DNA of 64,000 nt, from positions 15,826,211 through 15,890,210 of the forward strand of contig CM075104.1 of the NCBI GenBank assembly GCA_037576195.1, given 5' to 3'. The notes below the pieces were generated by a model, which searched no databases, had not been told where the DNA came from, and worked only from the letters and a program-made list of their open reading frames with translations. Shown here one piece after another: positions 1 through 12,600 of this stretch (the stretch's first letter is position 1; each line of letters begins with the position of its first letter). The stretch is from Phytoseiulus persimilis (taxonomy: Eukaryota; Arthropoda; Arachnida; Mesostigmata; Phytoseiidae). A program made the position numbers and the translations under genes.

Positions 1-1026
1 GAGCTTTGTCTCTACTCGCTTTCGAGTATTCCCCTAATTGTCGGCTTTGAATAGGATCTCTCTCTCTGTCGTTGCCTCCGCTCCGTCCCCAACGAGTCTG
101 CCAACTGAGGGTTTTCCTCTCGTCCTCTTTTTCCGCTCTCGAGGGTTCCCCACAATGAGCCTGAGTATTCTCAGAATGTGCGCGGACCTGTATGCCGAGT
201 TTGCAGACGATTGAGCGACTAATTGTAGAGGAACAAGCTCGACAAGCGCACAGAGCTCCGTGGGAGTAGAGGCTACGACGTCTGCTCGAAAGGCTTCTTC
301 GGATGTTTCGGACGACCGACGTCCGCTAAGAAGCTCTCGGACTGACGCTGAGGAAAAATAAAGAGTGGAAAAAGTAGATCGTGTTCCGTCCACTCCTCTG
401 AGGATTCCGTTAGACATTCCACTGGAAACCGTGGCGCCCTCTAAGCCCTGTTGTTAGTCGGCTGCGAGGGCATGAAGAAGGGCAGAAGAAACAGGACATG
501 GCCGAGGCCCACGCTGCTTCCCACCAGCGTTATCGTCGTCGCCGACGCTGTTGCAGCAGCGGCAGCAAACGGCTCTGGAGCAGTTCGACGCAATCTTCCC
601 GTGAGGATTCGCCATCTCGGCGAGCCGCAACCCTTCCGGGATAATTCCCGAATTACGTTCCCAGTGGCTCGAGCCTGTTGGGAGACATCTATTGACCGCA
701 GAAAGATTGGGCTTCCATGGCTCGCGAGCTTCAAATTCAATTCACTGCAGAACTCATCGTAGATGATCAGTGCCGGAATCGAACCCCTCGAAGGCGCTCC
801 GGAACCGTCTCGTGCTCGATACCTGTAATGTGGACTTTGTGCCGAAGACAGTCGCTCTCGCAAACCTCGGAGGGCCACGAGGCGAAATCGTCCGTGGGCA
901 TCACTCGGAAATCACGGAGCAAGAGAGGATCGAATCGACTAGAAGTGCGGGTTTTCGGATCGAAATCCAGACTCGAGGGTCCAGAAAGAGCGCTCGAACA
1001 CGCGTCGTGCGACCCAAGTCGAGTCA

Positions 1027-1044
1027 GGGGGGGGGGGGGGGGGG
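1027..1044. repeat. Poly-G run, 18 bases
   Basis: Eighteen consecutive G bases in non-coding sequence. Runs of this length slip during replication and sequencing, so the true length is uncertain. Confidence 0.9.
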
Positions 1045-3117
1045 CTGCCGTCGCGGAGAAGCTCCCACTTTTCGCTCCCTCCCACGCTCCAGATGGAGGC
1101 TGAAAGCCTCACTCGTGCCAAACGTTCCCTCCGAGCAAAAGGAGTGACTACTATGAGCGAGTTAGTGACTGTGGAGCACGAGAGTGATCCGGGTGGCCCT
1201 CTCCAAGTTGAGGGGACTGGCAAGCAGGCATACGGAGAAGCCTTCATTACTCGTCCACTGCCGCAAACTTTGTCGGCAGACCGACCCCGTCTGGTCGCAG
1301 GGAGGGTTCGTGGGATGGCCAAAGCGAATAACACTTTAGATTATATCCGGCGGAGGACGCCGACAACCGCTGCTGCCTATGGAAGCAGGCTCCGTTCGCT
1401 TGAGGATATTAACTCGCTGTTTGCACTTCTCCTTCAGTCACTTCGGCCCGTCGGTCTGTTCCTAAGAAATAGAGGGCACACAGGGGAGGGGAGAATTCCC
1501 GGGATTGGACTGGGCAACTATCAGCAATGAGCAACTTTTTCAGACCGACCTCTTCGCTGGTTTGTTCTAGTGGCCCCCAGAGATTCGTCCGGGGAACGCA
1601 GGGGCGCCCCGGACACGGTGCGGACCGTCCGGACGATCAGGACGTCTAGGAAATAGAGTCCATCCAACTAATCCTTCTCTCCCAATTTCCCACACACCCA
1701 CTCTCGGTCGGTCGAGCGGCCGGTCGGTCACTCAGACAGTTAGTCGGACAAACAGGCAACGAAGTCCACGCGACAGACCGCCATTGCGTGTTTCTAATTA
1801 ACGCAGAGCAATTGACCTTCATATCCTGCCCAGTCATGCACACGAGCGAGGAGCCTTGCCAGTGCGAAACGGAACCAGAGACGATGCTCGGTCTATCTGC
1901 CGTACGGAGGAGTTGTGGAGCACCATGGAGCATCAATGTCCCCTGAGTTCGCGGGAGAATGAGTCGAGTTTCGAGGACCCACAAATGAATTCGTGTCAAC
2001 GTCGGCTCGAGCAGCCCTCCGAGCTCTGGTCGGGAAAGAGACGGGATGGATCGGGCCCGAAGTCCCCAACTTAATCTGAACCTCCTCCCCCTGCCTCCCT
2101 TTGTCCGCCTTTGTCGATTTGTCGGTTGCTAGGTTGGCAGCAGATGTTCCGAGTAGCGGATCTGCCCCACAAAAGTATGAATATTCATCAAGCTTGCTGC
2201 TCGCCAGTCAGTTTGGCAGCCAGCCTGCCGGCCGGCGAGCATTTCCTCTGCACGAGCTCTAGTCGACCGGCCATCCAGCAAGCAACCAATCAACCGGAGG
2301 GCTACTAGCAAGCATGCACGCTGGCAGATAGGCAGGCAGGCGGGCAAGCAGGCTCCAGTCTCGTTTCCGCTAATGCCATTACGTGTTGATTTGATGAATA
2401 GAAGAGGCGTCAGCTGCTCCGTTGGAACAGAACGAACAACCGTTCTATAGACAGGCGTTCTCGGATGGGGAAATTCCGTGTGCCCAGTTTTTAGCTCTCA
2501 TATACTCGAAGCAATCGACGATCGATCCTGAATCTTCAAGTGGGCCCCGTCGTCGTTCAAACATCACTGCTCAGCCATTCCACAGCGGTTCGATCGTTGT
2601 CGTGGGAAACTGATCTGGACCTATCGGGCTCTCCGTATTCATCGCCCAAGATCTGTAGGTGCGTTTCGTCCCCCAGCCACACTCACCCTCTCTTAGTCTG
2701 TGAGGGAGCCCGCTTCGACCCATGCGAGGCCATATGCTTCTTCGTTTGTACTCAAACGAACAGACGCGAAACATTCCGAATTCTGCTTGCGTTCAATGAA
2801 TCCAGCGGTCAGCCGTGCGCTCAGACCAGTCGGTTCAGGAGAGGGAAGGAACTTTTTCGCTCGGGGTTTTTCCTTTCCAACTTTATTTTTTCCTCGTTTC
2901 GGAAGGTTTCCCTTGCCGCACAAACCTTCGGCCGGGAACGATGGTTCGAACGAGTCCTGCTGGCTTCGGTTGGCTCCATCGGCACGTTGTTGAAGAGCGT
3001 TTCGAAGAGAGGAAACGCATTTAAATAATGGCAAAGCGCTTGCGTTGAATGAATGGACCCACCGACTGAATGCGAGCCTCCCTCGCTCCAACTTCTATGC
3101 CTGCTTCCCTGTCTGCT

Positions 3118-3135
3118 TGACTGACTGACTGACTG
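3118..3135. repeat. GACT tetranucleotide microsatellite
   Basis: About four tandem copies of GACT in non-coding sequence. A similar CTGA/GTCT tract occurs in the large TMTC3 intron near 20847-20874. Confidence 0.8.
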
Positions 3136-6100
3136 CCTGCATCTCGGTCGGCTGCCGTCAAGAACTGAGGTTAGAGAAAGAAGATCACTAGGCGTTTCCC
3201 TCTTTCTGGCGCTCTAGCATCGCTGGTAATTCGTTGTACGCGAGAAGCGGGCTGGCTTCGCGACGCGTGAGGCAACCGGCCATTCGCGCAGAGCGCTCCA
3301 TCGCAAACGAATGCGGAAATCTAACATGTTCCCTGCGTCCTTATTCCTGTCCGAAACTGACGAGGAAACTGGTTCGGGAGTTGCGATACACCGTGCCCGA
3401 ACGAATTGTCAGAGAGAAGCGGTGACCGAAGAGAGGAGGGCCTCGAGGTGAGTGCGTGACGAAATTTCACTCACGCCTAATTACGCACGTTTTACCTCCG
3501 ACCGTCCGCATTTACGTCCTTCATCACCATCAACAACGCGACGAACATCGTTTCCTGCCTGGGTCGGACACAAGTGGCTCTTCTAATCATGCAAGTCCAT
3601 CGAGAGAGTAATTCGCGTGGCACAGAACTTGAGGCCATTACTTCGTAACCGTGGAGGGACACTCTAGCAGCGGAATCGATGTCCGGGCCCCGCGCATCTC
3701 TTGGGATGTTTGAATGGGAGCATGTAAAGATAATTATCACCCACAGGTCTAGAATTCTCAGGGCACCTTCCTTCCTCTTCCCGGATGGCGAACCGTGGAA
3801 AGAAGACCGGGTCCCAAACTGATTAGATCAGCAAGATGAGAAAGAGTATGAAGCGTACAAATAGGCATGATTTGATGCGCCCTCCTCAGGGCCACCTTGA
3901 GGGAGGCGCCAGGCACAAGATAGCCATCGCGGCCGGCGTGAAGTCTTTCTCCTGATGCCGATTGGCATGAAACCCATGCAATCCGGCTATCCAACGCTCA
4001 TTGATTCATCCACCTGGAGGAAGGGATGTGAAGTGTGGGATCGTGTCTGACATCGGCGTGGGCGAGGGAAGGCCGCTCGCATCAGTTCATTCTCGAGCGA
4101 GCAGGCGAATCATCGTCGGCTTCCGGCGATCCGAATCCTTCGCTTCAGGATTCGCTTTGTAGAGACACGATTGACGATGTTTCCCGTCACGAATTCCACA
4201 TTGCTAGGACGGGCTGGATTCTCTTCGTGAGCTCTGGTACCGCTGTCTGTTTTTCTCCAGATGTAGCGACCCTGTGACCCAAGTTGATAAAACTCGAACG
4301 CCTTCCTGGGGAAAGTCAGGTTGATCTCGAGCAGGTTCCGGTCAGTGTATGCTCGATGTCGTGGGCGGGATTCCGTTCTCGTCTTGTCCCTGCGCATGTC
4401 TCCATGTTTCAGAGTTCTCTGTCATTGCTCCGTCGGGGAAATTCGATTCTGAAACTCGAACCGGACTCGACTCTGAAAGGATGGATTTTCCGACGCTGGG
4501 AATTTCCGGAGGGAGCGCGTTGTCGTCTCCTTGTGTTACGGCCCAAGTAACAATTGATCCGAAGACCTTGGGGCACACTGGGAGCAGATTCCAGCTGGGA
4601 GGATAATAATTCCTCCTTCCGCGCGCGAGCTCGAAATGAGGACCGAGAGGCTGAGAAGGAGGAATGCGGCGAGAAAGCGGTTACTTTTGTCATAAATGAA
4701 CGCTAATCGACGCGAAAAACTTCACGTGGACTATTATAAGCTCGGGAGATCCATCGGGCCGAGCCGGGCCTCCGGCCGAGGTGTGAGCTGCGCCAATTGT
4801 GTTCCCCGAGCGAGCTCCCGTGGCGAAGAACCGAGGAGAAAGTTTCGGCAACCTCTGAGAAGGTCGTCGCCCTGATCCAGCTCCCCCAAACTCGTCGGAG
4901 GAGCTAAGGAGCCCTCATTCCTCGCCGGGTTCCTTGGCTCCCGGATTTCTCTCCCCTGTTCCCATCGCTTCCATACTCCGGGAACCATCCTCGACTCCTG
5001 CATCCCGCAACGCGAGCAGGGCTCCCCGGCGCGATGAAAACCCCTTGAGCAAGTCGCATCAGAAGGAACTGAAGGATCCGGGGAGCAGGGTGAACGAGTT
5101 GACAGCAGAACATTAGCATCACAATGAAATCTTCTGCTCCCCGAAGAGCGGGCCCCATATTTGTCAACGTCTCCTCACTCGATCTCTTTCCTCCCGGGTG
5201 TTCTCATGCGGCATTCAAACTCGCTGCTTTGCAGGATTCCGGTTTGAACTCCTCCATTGGAAGGATTCACTCATCTGGTGTAAGCTCGCATCCTTCAATG
5301 CAACCCTCCACTCTCCGCCTGCAGCTGCTTTCCCCCTCCATTCATCCAACGACATTTTCTCTTTGTTGACCTCCGATATCGCTTCACCTCTTCTCGGTCG
5401 AAGCGGGAGGATCCACCGAGGGGGATCCGATGAGACGACCCGCGAGGGGTCTTTTTGTGTGCAAATGTGTTTTAGGAGTTCGTGTTTGTGTGCGATGCCT
5501 TGTGAGTAGATATCGCATTCCGCGAAACTCCGATAACACAAACAGCGTCTGTATTTGTACAACCAACGAGGACAGAACAAACGCAAGCAACTGGATGAAG
5601 GTCTCTCGTCATCCGTGCTCCGTCTGCATCGTTCCGTTATTCAGGTTCTTGCACGTGGTGTTTCCTTCCTCGTGACATTGGCAGTCGAGGATGATCTGAG
5701 GATCGGATTGAGCAGATCGCACGGAGTCGAGACTCGCTTTTCGGTGTCAGTGGAGTAATCCTGGAGACGATTCTGAAGTAGCTGGCGGGATCCCCGTCTG
5801 TTCCGAGATGCTCGTACTATATGTATACATCATTCCGTTCCGTTCGGCGGATAATCATGCCCTCTCCCCCAGGACAAAGGGGTGCAAGAGATGTTGTACT
5901 TGGATCACGCACGAGGCTTTTCCAAATGACACCATGCACTGCAGAACTGTGTCGATGCTCCCGGTGAATGCGACTACGTACCACGATCGGCCACTGGGAT
6001 CGAGTGATGAAGATCCGCAATTTCGCCTCCGTTTTCGTAACAACCCAACACATCACCGTGAACGATATTGGCCAAATATTTACCCTGCGTCGCGGCAGAC

Positions 6101-6220
6101 CAAGGTATTAATATCGTCTGGCCTGCCAACCAGGGGCTTTCGGGACAGGCCGATACAGGTCTACTCAATCGCTGGCTCGCCCGCTCACTTACGCCAGCGG
6201 AGGTCTTCTGCTTTGCCTGC

Positions 6221-6245
6221 GTGCGACAGCGTGCGACAGCGTGCG
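6221..6245. repeat. 10-bp direct repeat, 2.5 copies
   Basis: The unit GTGCGACAGC occurs twice in perfect tandem and is followed by a half copy (GTGCG). It lies in the non-coding flank and has no obvious function. Confidence 0.85.
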
Positions 6246-7468
6246 GACGCGTTGGAGGGATGAAAGTCGCCACGCTATCAACTGCTCGATAACTCCGTCC
6301 CTTATCTTAATGGAGGAACACTTAATTATTTGAGCGTTGCCATACACAAGCCATCTAGCTTCCCATCGGCAGGCAGGCCCGACATACCGTCGAGCGTACC
6401 CAACCCCAGAGGATTCCTACAACGGCGGGGGACGGCACCGCCGATCGAATACCTCGTTCGTCAAGAATGTCATTGATACAGTGTTCCTACGCTCACAAAT
6501 CTCACGGAACGATCCATTTGTGTCAGGCTGCGGACCCACCATCTGTGGAAGGGAAGTGACCAGGAGGAGGGAAACAAACCGTTCTCGACCGGACCGCAAT
6601 TCAAAACGTTCAGGATCTCCTCACCGACCGAGCCAGTGCCCTCTTGCCCTCTGGAATCCTCGAAGATGTAGCTGGCGAATGTGAGCGGTTGTAGTTGCGA
6701 ATCCACCTCGAATGGGATCTGAAAGTTTGAACATCCGAGACCTGTCGACGGATGGAACCACTTCCCGCAATTGCCTCGGCAAATGAAACAGGACACGGAA
6801 CATCAATGCCACGGAACCAATTGAGGTTCAGATACATCTATCTGAGCGCGGTTTTATCTGAGCGCATTTATCCGGTTTCTCAAGTGGCTGAATTCAGGAG
6901 TGAGCTCGGTCAGTACCAGCGCGGTGATGGAGAGCAACGCACGGAGTGAAGAGCATGCGGGCGCATGTGCGCGTCGACTCGTCTGTTGAGTGTGACGCGA
7001 GGAGGCCATCAATCTAGTCTGACCCGTCGTTCCGTTCGCAGTCAGTCTGCTCTCCGGAACCGCGCCCTGTTCAGAGCCATAACGTGCTTCGCGGCCACCC
7101 CAAAAACCCGGAGTCGCCAGTCACGAACGTCACACAATTTGCACGCTCTGATTTCCTCGCACTGGCTTGCATTCGGCCGTCCATGCGGTCAACCTCGAAG
7201 AGCCAATCGAACGGGCTGTAGTTCTGGTGTTGCTTGAAATTGATTCTTCTCCCATCTGGGAAGAACTTCGCCACCCCCGTCGCGGACTTCTCGGAGGAAA
7301 CTCAACGGCGTGGTCGCAGCTCGATATTGGAGTCCGAACCTCGTACTGCTGTGGCTAACTTCCCGCTCGGATGTATCGAGTCTCATTCGGCGCGCGCTTG
7401 GCTATCATCTGTTGACATTTTTCATCCACTGCTGCTACTGTGAGGTTTCAGCGACCACGTGCCAAGGT

Positions 7469-7487
7469 GAGAGAGAGAGAGAGAGAG
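7469..7487. repeat. GA dinucleotide microsatellite
   Basis: About nine and a half GA units in the non-coding flank 2.2 kb upstream of TMTC3. GAGA tracts can bind GAGA-type factors in arthropod promoters; that role is only a possibility here. Confidence 0.85.
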
Positions 7488-9656
7488 CGGGCACAGCTTC
7501 ACTGGCGCGGCTGTCAAGAGCCTCGAAGGATGCCGAGCGGACCGGCGGGGGTCAGGTGGGGCTTTCACGCTACGGAGAACACGCCGTCGACGAGCTCAAA
7601 CTCGTGCGGCGCTAATGCGGGCTGGCAAGTGGCTGCGTTCTCAGCGTAGACAAATGGACATTATACTCTCTGGTCCCCTTCGCCGTGTTTCATCTCTTCA
7701 ATTACTCCCTCTGTCGCTTCCACAGGAGTTATTTTTTCCTCTGAAGTTATTGAGAGAGAATCAGCCACCCTGACTGGCTCAGATGTAAGCTCCCTGATGA
7801 CGCGGAAATAGAACAGCGGGGCTGGGAAAGAATCGAGACGGAACTCACCACAAGCGCTCATGCGTGGCCCGCATTGGATTCTCCGCAAAAGAAGAGAGGA
7901 ACACTCTTGATTGAGAAGCAACTATTCGTCTCTTCCTCAACTTGGAGTTGTTGTGACGAGATGACGCAGAGCTTGCAGAGACTCATCAGTTGCTATCCGA
8001 GTTGAAAGGAATGCAGAAACGGTCAACGGAAACATTTTTTCCCTGGACATGAGATTCCCCCGAGGAGCCAACGGTCGCCGAAACGCTTGCGGAACACGTG
8101 AAAGTTCGGCATCTACGCATGTCCATGTCGAAGCACTAATGACGCTTTCCTTAATGACTCGTGGGAGTTGTATCTGTGCTGATAACGAATGATCTCGAAT
8201 CATGTTCCGTTTATTACGACGACCATGCCGGTCGCCACGTTGTCCACTGAACTTTGCCATGTAGGCTCCGAGCCGTTCCTCAAAACGGACGAGATGGGAT
8301 CAGGTAGATGATCAGCGGGTCCCCGGCGGTCGTCGGGTCGGATCAGCCGAACTGAACCCACCGATAAAACTGGCAGCGAGCCGATTGAGCAGGCGAAACC
8401 TGGATGTGGAATGCCGACCAGGGCTCGTCTGTCTCGGTTGTCTCTCGGTCAGTGGCTTGGCCCATCTAATTTGTCTTCCCTCGTGCCAAAATTGCAGTTG
8501 CTTCGCTTGCTCACCGAATTAATTGTTGTTTCCCTTTTTCTCATTTCCTCTATACCCAGCTCCTCTGTTTACATCTGAGGGATAGCATTCGCACTCAGCC
8601 GGGCCGGAGTGAGTGCGGAGTGAGTGAGTGGAAACCCTGGTAAGGCATAGCCGAGGAAGCGGGGTACAAGTCAACCGCGAGAGACAAGCTCAGATCCACG
8701 CTGGGGAAAGTGGATAGTGGCGGCTACGGTGAAGGGAGAACAGACCCGTCCCTTGTTTTACCAAGAGCTCGACGAAAAGTGGCAGATCAACGATGAAACA
8801 GCGAAGGTGGGTCGATTGGGTGTCTGAAAGCCGAAAGCGCCGGCTAGTCGCAACGATTCTGTCAGTGACGAAAATTGAAAAGGGGGGAAACCGGATCGAA
8901 TCCTAGAAAGGGCTACACGGAATAACCTTTCGGCCCGATCGGCCCGAGCGACGCAATCCGAAGGGCAGGCCAAGCCTAGCACGAGGGACCGAGGGAAGAC
9001 GGCAAAGCGTAGCGAGCCAAGGGCGGGCAAGGCTAAACTAAGCCCTGACCAAAAGGGCGGGTGCGGCGACGACGTAGCATGGCAACTTTGTGGCGAGGCA
9101 ATAGCAAAGCAAGCCGAGCCACTGGCACGGCAATAAGGAGTATGCGTGCAGCGTGCTGCAGACAAGAACGAACAAGGCACGGCGAGAGAAAAGACAAGAT
9201 CCATTTAGAAGAGGATCCGGGCTCCCATCCCAGCGAAGAGGCGAGCGGGCGGGCTGGCCATGCGGCTACGCAGACGGCGGTCGGATCGCGTGATACTTTC
9301 GAATTCATCAAAGACTTCGTTCGTTGGCTCCTTCCGTTGATTCCCCCTTTTGCTCCTCATTTTGGGAGTCCGCCGCTCCCTCCGAACGGAGGAGGAGGCC
9401 GACCGGCTGTATAACTGTTTTCTACTCTGGCGGTCGGAGAGCGGAAGCTTGTTCCTCCGGTATTACCGATTGCCCGTATCGCCCGAGATCGGAATGATCG
9501 CATCGGGAACGAATGCGATCCTTTGATGACTGGAACGAGGAGCGAGTTCCATTGGAGGAACGCGAGAAGCAGAAGTGAAACTGATCGCTATTCCCGCGTC
9601 CCGGAGTTTCTCTGACCATGTCGAGCTGATGATAAAGAAGTTATGTTCCTTTCCAG

Positions 9657-12600
9657 ATGCCTGACTGCTTGCATTCAGGGAAGACTTGGCGGGGGTCACC
9701 TGCTTCAAGTCGAGCCCCGTCCGAGGGTTCAACCTCGTCTCGTTGCAGTAGTCCCGAACCGGCTCCGGACGAACCTTGCCGACACCGAGCATGGGCGGGT
9801 GTGATCGCTGTCGTTGCTGCGGCCGTGTACCTCACATCTATCCCAGGAGACATGGTTTATGACGACGTCATAGCCGTAAAAGAAAACCGAGATATTCGCC
9901 CGCACAGTCCTGTCCTCAACATCTTTAGGAACGATTTTTGGGGGACCCCCATTCACAAGGTAAGCACTGATCGGAGCGGCTTGAATTTCTGTTCCGCCTG
10001 CACGAGGCTCATGGACTCCGGCGCGAGCTTCCAGCTCCGCTTTTCGGAATGCTGACCTTGGGGAGGACAGCTCTGACTGCAACCTCGGCTCGATTAGGAT
10101 TCAGGAATGGACCGCTCACGAATGCCTGCGATAAATATTACACCGACTCCCCGGTTTGACCATCAAACGAGAAACCACGGGGAACGGATCGGACCGGAGG
10201 CCGACAGTCGTCGAACGTACTCGTTCACTGCAATTAGTTGAAACATCATCGTAGAGTATAACAATGGGAACAGCTCAAAAAGTAATGGCAATAATGTCGG
10301 TGGTTAATGGTGCAATCAGAGAAACCATAGAGCTTTAGAGCACGAGGTGGATGTAGTTTTGTTGCTGGCGGGCTCGGTCGCCGGCAGTCGTTGGGACGAT
10401 GTGACGTCGGGACGCTTTTTTGCCTCTTCGCTCGTCTTCTCGTTTTCGTTCGCTCGCTCGCTCGCTGGGTTGCCTTTCGTAGCAGTAATTCCATTTCCGT
10501 TTTCCCCATCCACCGCCTAATGCCTCAATGCTTTGGGAAGCGGCATATTTTTTTGCCTTCCGTTTCTCTTTGCGTTGTTTATTGCTATCGCCCGCTTCGC
10601 CACAGCTTGGTACAATTACATCTCTATTTGTCTCTAATTGGCCCCTAGGCACGAGCGAGCTGTGTTCTTTGCTGGGTTTTCCGCGGGGCATTGCTCCAGT
10701 GGTAAATAAAAATATCCTCCAAGTCAGCTGCAATAGCAGAAGGTAGCTGCATGAGCGGCGCTCGTGCAGCTCGCTCCGGCGCAGCCACGTTTGTATGTAT
10801 CAACGTCTGTATCGACGGACGCATATGTATTCATGCATGCTCGCCTCCCTCTCTCTCGGCTTGCCTATATGCACGCCCGCATCCATCCCAGGATCAACTG
10901 CAGCTCCTGCGCGAGATTTGTTTGGCCTGCCCTGGCTGCGAGAATCGTCCTGGGAGGATCGCCAGTGAACTCGAGGCTCTTCAAAGGGTGCGGCTAAGAC
11001 GGCTCCATTTTCGTCTAAAAAGCTTCGGCTCGACCTTGAGCGGTGCGTCGGTCGAGGATCTCACGGAAATCTCTCCGTTCCCTGCATTCGATGGATCTGC
11101 GCGATTCTACTCGAAGCACGTCGAGCGAAATAAGTTCACGGGGAGCAAGTTGTCGATCGGAAAGAGGACTTGCCCGCGCAAGACCAGGATCGTGGCTCCG
11201 AGGATTAATGCATCTCTTTCTTCACGTTTCAGGAGCATAGTCATAAATCTTATCGACCCCTCACCACGTTAACGTTTCGAGCCAACTATTTGCTAGACGG
11301 ACTACGGCCTTTTGGTTATCATGCGGTCAACGTAGCTCTACACGCTGTTGTAAGCGTTCTCTTCATGCGTCTGTGTCTGATGCTGGTCAGTACGCGCACG
11401 GCGCGTGTGGCAGCTCTCCTGTTTGCTGTGCATCCGTTACATTCGGAAGCGGTGAGTATCTGAGCGTTTACAGCATAAGGAGCTCGCGGGGCGACCGATG
11501 TCAAGAATTGCTCGGAGTTCGGACCGAGAAACAGATTGAGCGGGGCCCTCGTCCAATGCTTGATAATGCGGGAAAGTCTGAGTGGCATGCTTTTCTTCAG
11601 GTTGCTTCGATCGTTGGCCGGGCGGAGTTGCTCTCGGCCCTCTTCTATTTGTGTGCCTTAGTCTATTACATCGGCAACGACTATGAGAACAGCTACGGAA
11701 AACTTAATGGTGAGTATTGCAATTCATCACGAGCTCTAAACGAGTGGCTCACGCCATCTTTCGTCTTCTCTCGCGACCTATACAACTTACCACCGAATGT
11801 GCCTCTCCCCTATGGGGCCCTCCTGGGGCCCTCTTCTCATCTGAGAGTCCATCTGTCGCTCCTCGGAACTTCAAAAATTCAGTCAGATTCGTCTCGCGAT
11901 GCCTCGAAGCACCGGATCGGCACAGAGGCAACCATGATACCGTGGAAATTCTGACTTTCCCTGTGTTTCAGCGTCGACATGGCAGTATTACTTGAACACA
12001 GCATTGTTGTCCGGAGCCGGCATGCTGTGCAAAGAACAGGCAATCACAGCAATCGGTGAGTTCGTGGAGCCAACTCGACAAAAACACCATCAATAAAACC
12101 GAACACTTTCGGGATGGTGGTTGTAGCCGTCCGCCGCTGCGGGACGCGGGGTTCCCGACCGCATGCGTCTCTTGGTGTCTGTTTTTAGGGGGTGAGCGGG
12201 CTGAACGCAAGACGTTGACCGGAGGGGCGACCGTTCGAGAGGACAGTTCCTTTAGTATGTTGTCCCGGGGGATGCGATAGGCGCGAAGAAGAAAGATAGA
12301 ATCCGAAGGAGAGCCAGTAAGCAAGCGAGCCGCTGGCTTGCAAGGCGGGCGGGTGGGCGGTTGGTCGAGCTCTTTCTTCCATTAACGCTAATCGTTTCTT
12401 CAGGAGTGTGTTGCGTCTACCAGGCCTTACGTATCCGCCAGCACGCCCACCGCTACGAGAGTTGGCAAACGGTGGCATTTAAGCAAACGGCGGGCCTCGT
12501 ATCCACAGCAGTTGCGATACTCGCCTTCCGATTGTCCATCATGGGGAGCCATATACCCACGTTCAGCAGGTGAGTTGGTAACCTTGCGCTCGGCGGAGTC

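Larger units (their letters stand above)
1..9656. other. Gene-free flank upstream of TMTC3
   Basis: I find no reading frame here with a recognisable domain, signal peptide or membrane segment. Overlapping open frames on both strands are what GC-rich non-coding DNA gives. The stretch holds simple repeats (an 18-G run, GACT and GA microsatellites, a 10-bp direct repeat, listed separately). The TMTC3 start codon at 9657 directly follows a good splice acceptor (pyrimidine-rich then CAG), so at least one 5' untranslated or coding exon, and the promoter, probably lie somewhere here. I could not place them. Confidence 0.5.
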
